64,000 nt of DNA from positions 1,240,001-1,304,000 of the forward strand of contig NZ_CP053832.1 in the NCBI RefSeq assembly GCF_013372225.1. Direction: 5' to 3'. Shown here one piece after another: positions 44,792 to 54,992 of this stretch. The notes beneath the pieces are model-generated. The model ran no database searches. It was given only the letters and a program-made list of their open reading frames with translations, and was not told the origin of the DNA. The position numbers were made by a program, and so were the translations under genes. How positions within the stretch are numbered: position 1 is the first letter of the stretch; each line of letters starts with the position of its first letter. The stretch comes from Campylobacter ureolyticus (lineage in GTDB: Bacteria; Campylobacterota; Campylobacteria; Campylobacterales; Campylobacteraceae).

Positions 44792-45367
44792 TTGGACATA
44801 AATCAAACCACTTTGCTATTTCAAAAGCTTTCTTTATCAATGTTTAGAAAGAATTTTTTTGGTATATTTCATGGCTCACTTTCTGCAAAAATAGCCTCAA
44901 ATAAATTTATGATAAATAAAAAAGATGCAGTTTTTGATGGACTTTTAGAAGATGACTTCGTTGTTTTATATGACAAAAAAGATTATAGATGGAATGATGC
45001 AAGCATAGATAGCGATATTCATTTAAATATTTATAAAAATATTTTTGAAGCAAAATTTATAGCTTTTGCGATGCCACCACACACAGTTAGTTACTCGTTA
45101 AATCATGATTATATAATCCCAAAAGATTTCTTTGGTTATAAAAAATTTGAAAAAATTAAAATTTATGATCCTAAAAATTTAGATGATTGGTATGAAAGAG
45201 CACCTTATGAAATATATAAAACAATGATTACAAATAAGACAAATTTTTTAGTCATTAGAGGATATGGTGTTGTAGCATATAATAGAACTATGACAAATTT
45301 GGCAAAAGAAATTGCACTTTTAGATAATAGTTGTAAAATACTATCTTATGAAAAAATATATAATTAA
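44792..45367 (+). CDS. Class II aldolase/adducin-like protein
   Basis: 191 residues. TTG start with AAGG 7 nt upstream. The fold pattern is that of AraD/FucA-type aldolases: an N-terminal GSLSAKIASNKFMINKKDAVFDGL, a middle AFAMPPHTVSYSLNHDYIIP, and LVIRGYGVVAYNRTMTNLAKEIALLDN at the C-terminus. The zinc-binding His-x-His pair is reduced to one His in MPPHTVSY and the C-terminal GHG-type His is Tyr (RGYGVV), so aldolase activity is doubtful. Divergent from rsmH; the same type of gene sits near ppiD-ftsAZ in relatives as far as I recall. Confidence 0.75.
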   Translation: MDINQTTLLFQKLSLSMFRKNFFGIFHGSLSAKIASNKFMINKKDAVFDGLLEDDFVVLYDKKDYRWNDASIDSDIHLNIYKNIFEAKFIAFAMPPHTVSYSLNHDYIIPKDFFGYKKFEKIKIYDPKNLDDWYERAPYEIYKTMITNKTNFLVIRGYGVVAYNRTMTNLAKEIALLDNSCKILSYEKIYN

Positions 45368-45392
45368 ATTTCAAATTTAATTATTTTTTTGC

Positions 45393-45506
45393 ACTAACTA
45401 ACAAAATGTTAGTAAAAAAGTGTAAAAATTTTAAAAATAAAATGTCTATTTTTTAAGCTTATATAAGCTTATTTTTAGTAGAATATACAGAATTTTGTTA
45501 GTTAGT
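45393..45506. repeat. Perfect 15-bp inverted repeat flanking the ppiD promoter
   Basis: ACTAACTAACAAAAT at 45393-45407 and its exact reverse complement at 45492-45506, 84 bp apart. Between them lie a 16-bp palindrome AAGCTTATATAAGCTT (45455-45470) and the -10 box; the right arm ends directly at the ribosome-binding site of ppiD. Confidence 0.85.
45479..45484 (+). promoter_or_regulatory. Candidate -10 box of ppiD-ftsA-ftsZ
   Basis: TAGAAT in a T-rich stretch 34 bp before the ppiD ATG, just downstream of the AAGCTT palindrome. It would drive the ppiD-ftsA-ftsZ operon. Confidence 0.5.
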
Positions 45507-45518
45507 AAGGGGAGATTG

Positions 45519-47000
45519 ATGTTAAATTGGATGCAAAAAAATAGAAAAGCACTAATTCCAACTATTTGGATAAGCACTATTGCTTTTGTTGGAGCAGGTT
45601 TTGTTGGATGGGGTGCGTATAGTTTTAAAGCAGATAGCTCATCTTCTGTGGCAAAAGTAGGAAATACTCCTATAACAATAAGAGAATTTCAACAAAAATA
45701 TAATAATATTTATAGCTATTTAAACTCACTTTCAGGCGGAACTATGACTAGTGAGCAAGCTGATAAAATGAATCTTGATATGGTTGCTTTATCACAAATA
45801 ATACAAGACACATTAAAACTAAATTTTGCAAATGATTTAGGTATTGGTGCAAACAATGAAGATGTTGCTAAGTATTTGGTTTCTATGCCAGAGTTTCAAA
45901 TAGCAGGAACATTTGATGAAGAAATTTATAAAAATGCCCTTGCAAGAGTTGGTATAAAACCAAAAGATTTTGAAAGCGATCTTAGAAAAAGTGTTATTTT
46001 AGATAAACTTACTCATGCTTTAAATTTAAGTGTTTCAAAAGAAGAAATACAAGCTTTAGCAAGTGCATATTTTATGCAAGATAGAGTTAAAATAGATATA
46101 AAAACTTTAAATTTTGATGATGTTAATGCAACAGATGAAGAGATAAAAGCATTTTGGGAAAAACAAAAAGACAGTTATAAAACAAAAACAAACTATGAGT
46201 TAGAAAGTTATTTTGTAAAACTAGATCAAGATATTGATGAAGACAAAATCAAAAAATACTGGGAAGATAATAAAAATTTATATATAAATAATGATGATAC
46301 AATAAAAACTTTTGAGGAAGCAAAAGAAGATGTTTTAAAAAATTATAAACTTGATATAACTAAAAAAGATGCAAATAAAGCTTATATTGCTTTAAAAAAT
46401 GGCGATTTAAAAACAAATAAAAAACTAAATATAAAAGAAGATGATTTAGACTTTCCAGTTAATGAAATAATTGGTAAAAATGTAAATGAGTTTTTGAAGC
46501 CATTTGAATATAAAGATGGCTATTTAGTAGTAAAGATAGCACAAATAAATTCTCCAAAAACTATGGATTTTGAACAAGCCTATGAATACGCTAAAAATGA
46601 CTATAAAGATGAAAAAGCAAAAATAGAACTTGAAAATTTAGCAAAAGAAAGTTTAAATAGTTTTGATACAAATGATAAAGTAAAAGATCTTGGTTACATT
46701 TCAAGAGATAGTAAAATAACAGTTGATGGTCTAACAGAAGAGGAAACTAATTATTTTATAAATGAGCTTTTTAATACAGTTGGAAAACAAAAAGGTTATA
46801 TAACTCTTAATAATAAAGCGGTATCTTATGAAATCACAGATCAAAAACTTGAAAATCCTGAAAAAATAGCAGAATATAAAGAGAGTATAAAAGAAAATAT
46901 ATCAAATTTAAAAAATACTGAATTAAATCAAGATTTACTAAATTTACTAGAAAAAAGATATAAAATAGAACAATTCTATAGAGGTAAAAACATTGAATAA
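45519..47000 (+). CDS. ppiD: PpiD/SurA-type periplasmic folding factor
   Basis: 493 residues. The ATG at 45519 is chosen for the AAGGGGAG right upstream; earlier in-frame TTG lies inside the inverted repeat. Short cytoplasmic MLNWMQKNRKAL, one membrane helix (IPTIWISTIAFVGAGFVGWGAYSF), then SurA_N-like chaperone helices (KVGNTPITIREFQQKYNNIY). I cannot see a clear parvulin active site, so it may act as a chaperone only. It overlaps the ftsA start by 8 bp; ppiD-ftsA-ftsZ is the known Campylobacter order. Confidence 0.85.
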   Translation: MLNWMQKNRKALIPTIWISTIAFVGAGFVGWGAYSFKADSSSSVAKVGNTPITIREFQQKYNNIYSYLNSLSGGTMTSEQADKMNLDMVALSQIIQDTLKLNFANDLGIGANNEDVAKYLVSMPEFQIAGTFDEEIYKNALARVGIKPKDFESDLRKSVILDKLTHALNLSVSKEEIQALASAYFMQDRVKIDIKTLNFDDVNATDEEIKAFWEKQKDSYKTKTNYELESYFVKLDQDIDEDKIKKYWEDNKNLYINNDDTIKTFEEAKEDVLKNYKLDITKKDANKAYIALKNGDLKTNKKLNIKEDDLDFPVNEIIGKNVNEFLKPFEYKDGYLVVKIAQINSPKTMDFEQAYEYAKNDYKDEKAKIELENLAKESLNSFDTNDKVKDLGYISRDSKITVDGLTEEETNYFINELFNTVGKQKGYITLNNKAVSYEITDQKLENPEKIAEYKESIKENISNLKNTELNQDLLNLLEKRYKIEQFYRGKNIE

Positions 47001-48369
47001 TTCATTAAGTGATAATAATTATTGTATATTAGGTTTAGATGTTGGATCTGTAAATACAACCGCCATTGTAGCTAAGGTAGACGAAAATGGAGTTAGTATA
47101 TGCGGCGTTGGAAAAAACCCAACTTCTGGACTTAAAAAAGGTATTATTACAAATATTGAAAAAGCTGCGTTTTCTATAAAAAATACAACAAAAGAAGCTA
47201 TCAGAAGCGCTGGTAAAAATCCAGATAAAATAGTAGTTTCAATTGCTGGAACATACACACACAGCGTTAAATCTCACGGTATAGTCAGTATTTTATCAGG
47301 TGAAATAACAATAGGTGAAATCAAAAGAGCAATGCAATTAGCTCAAGATAATGCAGTCGTTGGAAAAGATAGAGCTATTTTACATGTTTTACCATATAGT
47401 TTTAAAGTTGATGGGCAAGATCACATAGAAGACCCAATTGGAATGTGCGGATCAAGACTTGAAGTTTTTACTCATGTTGTAACAGCCGATGAAAATTCTA
47501 TAAGAAATTTAATAAAAGCAACAAAACTTGCAGGACTTGAGATAGATAATATGCTTCTTTCTGGTTATGCCTCGGCTATATCAACACTTACAAAAGAAGA
47601 AAAAGAGCTTGGTGTTGGACTTATTGATATGGGTGGTGCAACCTGTGATATAGTAATTCATCTTGGAAATTCAATCATATATAATGAAAGTCTACCAGTT
47701 GGCTCATCAAATATAACTATGGATCTTTCAAAAGCACTAAATACTCCACTTGCAAATGCAGAGGAGCTAAAAACAAACTACTCAAAACTGGTTGAAGAAA
47801 ATACCAAAGAGCTTAGAATTCCAACTATGGGTGAAAACTCATCAACACATACTGCAAGTATGGATATAGCCATAAAAGTAGTCTATGCAAGAATAGAAGA
47901 AACTATTTTACTACTTTATAAAAAACTTGAAAGTAGCGGATATTTAAATAAGCTTAGTGCGGGGCTTGTTGTAACTGGAGGTTTAGTAAAAATAGATAAT
48001 GATATAAGAAATATAATTTCTATGGCTTTTGGCAATATTCCAGTAAGGTTAGCAAAACCAAAAGAAATTGGTGGGCTTTATGAGATTTGCAATGATAGTG
48101 AGTATTCTTGCGTTATAGGGCTTTGCCTATATGGAGCTGGACATTTTACTAGATATGAAATAGATTCAAATGGACATTTGAAGTATCTTGATAATAAAAA
48201 AATAGATTTTGAGAAGTCTATTTCTTTAAACGATCAAGAAGAGTATAAAAATGAAGACATGACAATAAAAGATAATGAAAATTCGGTGAAGCCAACTCAA
48301 ACATTAAGAGATGTTAATGATATAAGTGCTTTAAAAAAATTTATTAATAGATTAAAACAAATATTTTAA
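46993..48369 (+). CDS. ftsA: Cell division protein FtsA
   Basis: 458 residues, actin-like ATPase that tethers FtsZ to the membrane. TTG start with AGAGG upstream. N-terminal ILGLDVGSVNTTAIVAKV (phosphate 1), the 1C domain (GIVSILSGEITIGEIKRAMQ), phosphate 2 GVGLIDMGGATCDIVIH and the late VVTGGLVKIDN. A long acidic linker leads to a C-terminal amphipathic helix (ISALKKFINRLKQIF), the usual membrane anchor. Confidence 0.95.
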   Translation: MNNSLSDNNYCILGLDVGSVNTTAIVAKVDENGVSICGVGKNPTSGLKKGIITNIEKAAFSIKNTTKEAIRSAGKNPDKIVVSIAGTYTHSVKSHGIVSILSGEITIGEIKRAMQLAQDNAVVGKDRAILHVLPYSFKVDGQDHIEDPIGMCGSRLEVFTHVVTADENSIRNLIKATKLAGLEIDNMLLSGYASAISTLTKEEKELGVGLIDMGGATCDIVIHLGNSIIYNESLPVGSSNITMDLSKALNTPLANAEELKTNYSKLVEENTKELRIPTMGENSSTHTASMDIAIKVVYARIEETILLLYKKLESSGYLNKLSAGLVVTGGLVKIDNDIRNIISMAFGNIPVRLAKPKEIGGLYEICNDSEYSCVIGLCLYGAGHFTRYEIDSNGHLKYLDNKKIDFEKSISLNDQEEYKNEDMTIKDNENSVKPTQTLRDVNDISALKKFINRLKQIF

Positions 48370-48380
48370 AGGATAATAAT

Positions 48381-49517
48381 ATGAATGGTTTTATAATAGA
48401 GGAAAGCAAAGGCGTTTATGGTGCAAAAATGAAAGTTATAGGTGTCGGCGGTGGCGGCGGAAATATGATAAATCATATGATTAGAGAGGGCTATGATAGG
48501 ATAGATCTTTTGGTGGCTAACACTGACTCACAAGCTCTTGAAAATTCACTCGCAAAAACAAAAATTTTGCTTGGTGAAAAAACTGCAAAAACACTTGGTG
48601 CTGGCATGGACCCAACAGTTGGAAAAGACTCAGCTGAAGAAAGCTTTGATACTTTAAAAGACGCACTTGAGTACTCAGACATAGTTTTTGTTGCATCAGG
48701 TCTTGGTGGAGGAACAGGCACAGGCGCTTCTCCAGTAGTTGCAAGAGCAGCTAAAGAAAATAAAGCTTTAACAATAGGTGTTGTAACAACTCCTTTTAAG
48801 TTTGAAGGTAAAAAAAGAGCAACTCTTGCGCAAGCTGGCATAAACGAGTTAAAAAAAGAGTGTGATTCTATACTTGTAATACCGAATCAAAAACTTCTTA
48901 GCCTAATAGATAAAAAAGCAGGAATTAAAGAAAGCTTTAAAATGGTTGATGATGTTTTGGCAAGAGCAGTTGGTGGAATGTCATCTATAATACTTGATTC
49001 AGGAGATAGTGACATAAACCTTGACTTTGCAGATGTTAAAAAAATAATGTCTCATAGGGGTCTAGCCTTAATGGGTGTTGGTGCAAGCGAAGGAGAAGAT
49101 GCTCCAAAAGAAGCTATTCAAGATGCTATACAATCTCCGCTTTTAGATGATATGAGTATAAACGGTGCAATGGGTGTTTTAATACATTTTAAAATTCATC
49201 CTGATTGCTCTTTGCTTGAAATAAGTGAAGCAGTTAGCCTAGTAGAAGAAGCAGCCCACGATAATGCAGACATCATCTTTGGAACTACAACTGATGAATC
49301 TATAGAAAACAATAGAGTTGAAGTAACACTTATAGCAACAGGTTTTGAAGAAACATCCGAAAAAAAAGAAGATGACAGCCAAAAAGATTCTTTGGATGAA
49401 ACTAAAGTAATTTCAAGAAGACAGATTAATCAAAGAGTTAGTGGAAGCGATATAGATTTAAAAGATATATATGATAATCTTGATGAGCCAACATACCTTA
49501 GATACAAAGCCGATTAA
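48381..49517 (+). CDS. ftsZ: Cell division GTPase FtsZ
   Basis: 378 residues, tubulin-like ring-forming GTPase. AAAGGAT lies upstream of the ATG. Tubulin signature GLGGGTGTGASPVVA (T4), start GVGGGGGNMINHM, and synergy-loop INLDFADVKKIM are present. A variable linker leads to a short tail DEPTYLRYKAD that takes the place of the FtsA-binding peptide. Twelve bases after ftsA; ends before a strong terminator. Confidence 0.96.
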   Translation: MNGFIIEESKGVYGAKMKVIGVGGGGGNMINHMIREGYDRIDLLVANTDSQALENSLAKTKILLGEKTAKTLGAGMDPTVGKDSAEESFDTLKDALEYSDIVFVASGLGGGTGTGASPVVARAAKENKALTIGVVTTPFKFEGKKRATLAQAGINELKKECDSILVIPNQKLLSLIDKKAGIKESFKMVDDVLARAVGGMSSIILDSGDSDINLDFADVKKIMSHRGLALMGVGASEGEDAPKEAIQDAIQSPLLDDMSINGAMGVLIHFKIHPDCSLLEISEAVSLVEEAAHDNADIIFGTTTDESIENNRVEVTLIATGFEETSEKKEDDSQKDSLDETKVISRRQINQRVSGSDIDLKDIYDNLDEPTYLRYKAD

Positions 49518-49615
49518 AATCTAAATTTAAACTATAAAATTTATAAAATCTGATAGTTTAATTGCTGTTTTAATCATTTTAAAAGTAATTAAATAAATTT
49601 AAAAACTGTATATTA

Positions 49616-49653
49616 AATCAAATTTGACAGAGCTATCTCTGCCAAATTTGATT
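49616..49653. terminator. Strong terminator between ftsZ and purH
   Basis: AATCAAATTTG-ACAGAG and CTCTGC-CAAATTTGATT form a 17-bp stem with one mismatch and a 4-base loop, followed by ATATTTTTT on the plus strand. It lies between converging operons. Confidence 0.85.
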
Positions 49654-49660
49654 ATATTTT

Positions 49661-51205
49661 TTAATGTAAAAAGTGTCTTATTCCAGTAAAATACATTGAC
49701 ATTTTATTATCATCAGCAGCTTTTATAACCTCATCATCTCTTATTGATCCACCAGGTTGTATAACAGCACTAATTCCTACTTTTGCAGCTATTTCAATAC
49801 TATCACTAAATGGAAAAAACGCTTCACTTGCAAGTACTGCACCTTTTAGATCGATTCCCATATCATTAGCTTTTAAAACAGCAGCTCTAGCAGCATCAAC
49901 TCTACTTGTCATGCCCATACCAATAGCCACTAAGGCACTATTCTTAACATAAACTACACAATTGCTTTTTGTTAAAGCTGCTACTTTCCAAGCAATTTTT
50001 AAATCTTGTAATTCAGTTTTTGAAGCTGGTTTTTGGGTTACACATTTTGCATTTTCAACTTCACTATCTTTTACAAAATCTCTTTCTTGATATACAAACC
50101 CGCTATCAACATGTTTAAAGTCAAAACTCTCATTTGCTCTAACTAAAAAATCACTATTTTGAGTAAAAATTTTAGTTCTTTTTTTATCACTAAAAACATC
50201 TAAAGCCTCATCAGTTACATTAGCAGCAATAATAACTTCCATAAAAGTTCCTTTTTTATGAAGCTCTAAAGCAAGTTCTTTATCTAAAGTTCCATTTATT
50301 GCTATAACGCCACCATAGGCTGAAACTGGATCACACTTTAAAGCTTCTTTATAGCTATTTAGCAGATTATCTTTTATAGCAAAACCGCAAGGATTTGCAT
50401 GTTTACAAATCGCAACAGCAGGACTTTTTCCAAAGCTACTTGCTAAACTTAAAGCTCCATGGATATCTGTCATGTTGTTAAAACTTGCTTCGCCTTTTAC
50501 GGCTTTAAAGTGCTTTGTAAAGTGATCTTCAAACTCATATAAAGCACCTTTTTGGTGAGGATTTTCACCATATCTAGTATCAAAAACTTTTTTGCCAACT
50601 ATAAATTTATACTCACCAAAATCATTATTAAAACGCTTATTCATATAGTTTGCTATCATGGAATCATAGCTTGCGGTATGTTCATAAGCCTTTATCATCA
50701 TTTTTTTTCTAAACTCTGCATCATTTTTGCCATTTTTAATAGCTTTGATTACTAAATCATAATCCATACTATCAGTTACTATTAAAACGCTTTTATAGTT
50801 TTTTGCAGCACTTCTTACCATTGTTGGTCCACCAATATCAATATTTTCTATAATTTCATTAAAATCATCAGTTTTATTGATGGTTTCTTTGAATGGATAT
50901 AAATTTACACAAACTAGATCAATAGCTTCAATGTCATTTTTAGCTGCCTCATCATCATCAAGACCTCGTTGAAATAAAATACCACCATGAACTTTTGGAT
51001 GGAGTGTTTTAACTCTGCCACCAAACATTTCAGGACTTTTTGTAAAATCACTTATCTCAGTAACATCCAAGCCATTTTTTTTAAGTAATTTATATGTTCC
51101 GCCTGTGCTTATTAGCTCATATCCTAAATTTACAAGCTCTTTTGCAAACTCACAAATTCCACTTTTATCACTAACGCTAATTAGTGCTTTCATGCTTTTT
51201 TTCAC
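49661..51205 (-). CDS. purH: Bifunctional AICAR transformylase/IMP cyclohydrolase
   Basis: 514 residues. GTG at 51205 is chosen: AAAAGGAG lies 5 nt upstream, and the domain start [15 protein letters not shown] follows at once. The IMP cyclohydrolase domain is N-terminal ([25 protein letters not shown]); the transformylase domain follows ([57 protein letters not shown]). It catalyses the last two steps of IMP synthesis. Third gene of the purL-djlA-purH operon known from Campylobacter. Confidence 0.95.
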   Translation of the reverse strand: MKKSMKALISVSDKSGICEFAKELVNLGYELISTGGTYKLLKKNGLDVTEISDFTKSPEMFGGRVKTLHPKVHGGILFQRGLDDDEAAKNDIEAIDLVCVNLYPFKETINKTDDFNEIIENIDIGGPTMVRSAAKNYKSVLIVTDSMDYDLVIKAIKNGKNDAEFRKKMMIKAYEHTASYDSMIANYMNKRFNNDFGEYKFIVGKKVFDTRYGENPHQKGALYEFEDHFTKHFKAVKGEASFNNMTDIHGALSLASSFGKSPAVAICKHANPCGFAIKDNLLNSYKEALKCDPVSAYGGVIAINGTLDKELALELHKKGTFMEVIIAANVTDEALDVFSDKKRTKIFTQNSDFLVRANESFDFKHVDSGFVYQERDFVKDSEVENAKCVTQKPASKTELQDLKIAWKVAALTKSNCVVYVKNSALVAIGMGMTSRVDAARAAVLKANDMGIDLKGAVLASEAFFPFSDSIEIAAKVGISAVIQPGGSIRDDEVIKAADDNKMSMYFTGIRHFLH

Positions 51206-51225
51206 CCTAACTCCTTTTAAAAAAT

Positions 51226-51954
51226 TCACCTTTTAAACTCTTTTTGTAAAATTTCATACGCCTCATTTATCTCTTTTAATTTTTTGGTTCCTGCATTTAT
51301 TATCTCCTCATCAGCACCTTTTCCCATTAAGATATCTGGATGATATTTACGAACCAAATTTCTATACTGTTTCTTAACCTCATCAAAACTCGCGCCTTTT
51401 TTAAGACCTAAAACCTCATATGGGTTTTTTACATTTTCGTTTTGGTAAGTATTTTGTGAGTGGTTTTGGTAAGTGTTTTGAAATTTGGCAAAAATTTCTT
51501 CTTTTATATGTGGTGGGAGTCCAAACCCATCGCAAATTTTTGAGATAATTTGTTTTTCTTCATGGCTAAAATCTCCATCTATAAAAGCCATGTTTAAAAA
51601 AAATATAATTCTATTAACAGCATCTAAAAAAGATAAATTTAACTCTTTTTTATATCTAAAAGCTACTTCATATGCATTATTAATATTTTCTTTTTCTTTA
51701 TTATAGACAGCTTTTAAGATCTCTCTATCATTGCTATTTCCATCAAATTTATAAACTAAATCATCTAGAATTTGGGATAGCAAAGAAGCCTCTTCTTCAT
51801 TTACTCTACCATCGCTTTTTGCTATTTTTGCTAACAAACTCACTATAAATTTAGCCTCCAAAAGGCTAAATTTAGTAGTTTTTTTATATGTTTTTTTACT
51901 TGTTGATTTAGCTAAAAAATAAAATATAATTAAAGCTAAAATAAAATAAAACAT
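51226..51954 (-). CDS. DjlA-like protein: TerB-type domain plus J-domain
   Basis: 242 residues. An N-terminal membrane helix ([14 protein letters not shown]) anchors the protein. A TerB-like helical domain with acidic loops ([30 protein letters not shown]) is followed by a short Gln/Asn/Thr/Tyr-rich linker ([15 protein letters not shown]) and a C-terminal J-domain with HPD ([15 protein letters not shown]), which should recruit DnaK. Starts right behind the purL stop; 20 bp before purH. The pairing with pur genes is positional, with no known functional link. Confidence 0.87.
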   Translation of the reverse strand: MFYFILALIIFYFLAKSTSKKTYKKTTKFSLLEAKFIVSLLAKIAKSDGRVNEEEASLLSQILDDLVYKFDGNSNDREILKAVYNKEKENINNAYEVAFRYKKELNLSFLDAVNRIIFFLNMAFIDGDFSHEEKQIISKICDGFGLPPHIKEEIFAKFQNTYQNHSQNTYQNENVKNPYEVLGLKKGASFDEVKKQYRNLVRKYHPDILMGKGADEEIINAGTKKLKEINEAYEILQKEFKR

Positions 51955-54111
51955 TTAAATAAGCTTTTCAAGTGTTTTAAAATAAATTTCTCTAAGCTTA
52001 TCAATGCTAAAACTCATATCATCAAGTATGAATTTATCTCCACCACTAACACCTAGTTTTACAACTTTTAAGCCTAAATTTAGAGCCTCTTTTTTAAATT
52101 TTTCCTCATCTTTTACGCCAATAATTGCTCTTGAAAAACTCTCATCAAAAATAAAATTTTCATTTTCAAAATTAGTTTTAAACTCGCCTGCAATGTTTGA
52201 AACAGCGGCCATTTTTGCTAAAGTTATAGCAATGCCACCAATTTCAACTGAATTTGCAAACTCTAAATTATCATCTTTGTTTTGTGAAATTATCAAATCC
52301 CACAAAGCTTTTTCTTTTTCAAAATCGATTTCGGGCAATTCTCCACCAAGCTCATTATTAATCACAGTTTGATAAAGTGATCCTGCAAAAACGCCATTTG
52401 TTTCACCAACTAAATACACACTTACACCACTTTTAAAAATGCTTGGTAAATTTTTATTTTCATTTACACCAACACAAACTATTGCAGGTGTTGGATGAAT
52501 ATTAATACCATCACTATCATTATATAAACTAACATTTCCACTAACAACTGGAGTATTTAGTTCTTTACAAGCATCTTTTATGCCTTCACAACCCATCATA
52601 AATTGCCACATTATTTCAGGATTCTCAGGATTTGCATAATTTAAACAATCAGTTATAGCTAAGGGTTTAGCGCCACTCATAGCCACTTTTCTTCCACTTG
52701 TAGCAACTGCCAAAGAAGCCCCTACTTTTGGATTTACAAAATTCATTTTAGGATTACAATCAAGCCCCATTGAAAGCATAACCCCATTTTCTTTTACTCT
52801 TAAAATATTTGCACCTAAATAACCAGGCTTCTTAACTGAGTTTGTGCCAACTGTAGAGTCAAACTGAGTATAGATATAGCCTTTATCAACTACATTTTCA
52901 TCACTAAAAAGCTTTAAAAAAGCTTCTTTTTTTGGAATGCTAAAATGAGTTTTTATATTTTTTATTTCATCTAAATAATTAGGTCTCTTTATTGGCCTAT
53001 CAAGTATAGGAGCATCTTCACTGAGTGGTTCTATTGGAAGTTCTCCAACCAACTCATCATACCAAAATAGTTCCATTTTTTTAGTATTTGTAACCTCTCC
53101 TACAACTGCTGCATCAAGCCCTCTACTTGTGAAAATTTCAATTACTTTATCTTCAAAGCCTTTTTTGGCACAAATTAGCATTCTTTCTTGGCTTTCACTT
53201 AGCATTAAATCATAAGGTGTCATACCCTCTTCTCTCATAGGAACTTGATCTAAGAAAAGCTTCATACCACTTTGACTTCTTCCAGCCATCTCAAAACTTG
53301 AGCTTGTAAGCCCTGCTGCGCCCATATCCTGGATGCCAACTATATAGTCTTTTTTAAATAACTCTAAGCAAGCTTCCATTAAAAGCTTGCCCACAAATGG
53401 ATCACCTACTTGAACAGTTGGTCTTAGGGCTTTATTTTCATCATTAAAGCTATCACTTGCCATTACAGCTCCGCCAAGCCCATCTCTTCCTGTTTTTGAG
53501 CCAGCATAAATTATCAAATTTCCAACTCCACTTGCCTTGGCATAAAAAATCTCATCTTTTTTAACTATTCCAAGACAAAAAGCATTTACTAAAATATTTC
53601 TATCAAAGCTATCATCAAATGTTGTTTCTCCACCTATTGTTGGAATTCCAGTGCAGTTTCCATAGTGCGCTATTCCACTTGCAACACCTTTTAAAAGATG
53701 TTTTTGATATTTATTGGTTTTTATATTTCCAAATCTAAGTGAATTTAGATTTGCCACAGGTTTTGCTCCCATGGTAAAAATATCTCTTAAAATTCCACCA
53801 ACCCCAGTTGCAGCACCTTGAAATGGCTCAATATAGCTTGGATGATTGTGACTTTCCATTTTAAAAACAGCTGCCATGTCTCCACCAATATCAATAACTC
53901 CTGCATTTTCACCAGGTCCTTGTATAACCCATGGTGCTTTTGTAGGAAAACCTGTAAGATATTTTTTACTTGACTTGTAAGAACAGTGTTCACTCCACAT
54001 AGCTGAAATTACACCAAGTTCTAATAAATTTGGTTCGCGGTTTAAAATAGAGAGAATTTTTTCATACTCGCCATCTGTAATTTTATGTGCTTTGATAGTT
54101 TCTTTATCCAT
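51955..54111 (-). CDS. purL: Phosphoribosylformylglycinamidine synthase subunit PurL
   Basis: 718 residues, the small-type PurL that works with PurS and PurQ in purine synthesis. N-terminal MWSEHCSYKSSKKYL with the catalytic His region, ATP-grasp-like AIR-synthase halves (GVGGILRDIFTMGAKPVA, GIQDMGAAGLTSSSFEMA, and the second-half SGAKPLAITDCLNYANPENPEIMWQF). AAGGAC precedes the ATG. First gene of the purL-djlA-purH operon. Confidence 0.95.
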   Translation of the reverse strand: MDKETIKAHKITDGEYEKILSILNREPNLLELGVISAMWSEHCSYKSSKKYLTGFPTKAPWVIQGPGENAGVIDIGGDMAAVFKMESHNHPSYIEPFQGAATGVGGILRDIFTMGAKPVANLNSLRFGNIKTNKYQKHLLKGVASGIAHYGNCTGIPTIGGETTFDDSFDRNILVNAFCLGIVKKDEIFYAKASGVGNLIIYAGSKTGRDGLGGAVMASDSFNDENKALRPTVQVGDPFVGKLLMEACLELFKKDYIVGIQDMGAAGLTSSSFEMAGRSQSGMKLFLDQVPMREEGMTPYDLMLSESQERMLICAKKGFEDKVIEIFTSRGLDAAVVGEVTNTKKMELFWYDELVGELPIEPLSEDAPILDRPIKRPNYLDEIKNIKTHFSIPKKEAFLKLFSDENVVDKGYIYTQFDSTVGTNSVKKPGYLGANILRVKENGVMLSMGLDCNPKMNFVNPKVGASLAVATSGRKVAMSGAKPLAITDCLNYANPENPEIMWQFMMGCEGIKDACKELNTPVVSGNVSLYNDSDGINIHPTPAIVCVGVNENKNLPSIFKSGVSVYLVGETNGVFAGSLYQTVINNELGGELPEIDFEKEKALWDLIISQNKDDNLEFANSVEIGGIAITLAKMAAVSNIAGEFKTNFENENFIFDESFSRAIIGVKDEEKFKKEALNLGLKVVKLGVSGGDKFILDDMSFSIDKLREIYFKTLEKLI

Positions 54112-54222
54112 TTTTTGTCCTTAATATAGATATTTAAAATATATAAAGATGATAGCTAAATTTGACTATGAGTTTAATTAATTTTGTTAAAATTAGAATA
54201 ATTTTATAAATAAAGGCAAGTT

Positions 54223-54870
54223 ATGCAAAATTTAAATGATGAAATTTCACAAAACAGAAGTCAAGTTAAATTTCCAGATGGAGATGAAGGAATAAAAACC
54301 TTAAAAAGAATGAATGAAGCTCATAACGAGGGTGCTTTGTGGGCTATTTCTAAAATAAATTTAGATGAAAATAAACAATTAAATATTTTAGATATTGGTT
54401 GTGGCGGCGGACAAAATTTACTAAATTTAAGCATTAAATTTAAAAACTCAACGCTTTTTGGCATTGATTATTCGCCAACTAGTATAAATTTAAGTGCTGA
54501 AATTTGCAAAAATTTAGTGGTTAATAAAAGACTTTGTTTGAATATTTCAGATGTTCATAAAATGAGTTTTAGTGACAGCAAATTTGATTTAGTAACTGCT
54601 TTTGAAACGCTTTATTTTTGGGAAAATTTAGACATTGCATTTAAAGAGATAAAAAGAGTTCTTAAAAAAGATGGCAAATTTATGATATTTTTGGAAGGCA
54701 CAACAAAGCAAACTCTTGAAAAATGGGAAAATTTAGGCGAAGGGATTAAACTTAAAAATAAATTAAATCCAACTGAGGTTAAGGAAATTTTAAATAAAAA
54801 TGGCTTTTTAAATGTTGAAATTTACCAAAAAGACAAAAGCGAAAAAACTTGTTTTATAGCAAAAGTGTAA
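54223..54870 (+). CDS. Class I SAM-dependent methyltransferase
   Basis: 215 residues. Rossmann motif I ILDIGCGGGQNLL (about 51-63), acidic motif II IDYSP, and motif IV-type FDLVTAFETLYFWENLD. The C-terminal half follows the small-molecule methyltransferase plan (KEIKRVLKKDGKFMIF). Single gene between divergent purL and the BCCT gene; substrate not evident. Confidence 0.85.
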   Translation: MQNLNDEISQNRSQVKFPDGDEGIKTLKRMNEAHNEGALWAISKINLDENKQLNILDIGCGGGQNLLNLSIKFKNSTLFGIDYSPTSINLSAEICKNLVVNKRLCLNISDVHKMSFSDSKFDLVTAFETLYFWENLDIAFKEIKRVLKKDGKFMIFLEGTTKQTLEKWENLGEGIKLKNKLNPTEVKEILNKNGFLNVEIYQKDKSEKTCFIAKV

Positions 54871-54992
54871 ATTTGCTCAAAGTCATAATATATGGTCTTT
54901 TAAGCTGTTTTTGAACAAAATGTGTTTTATTAATATTTTATAAACATTTACTTAATTTTTATAGAGTGTATCCTTTAACAAAGGAGAAATAT

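Noticed and set aside
54871-54992. Riboswitch or small RNA upstream of the BCCT transporter
   Set aside because: The region is short and AT-rich with no stable hairpins or known motif.
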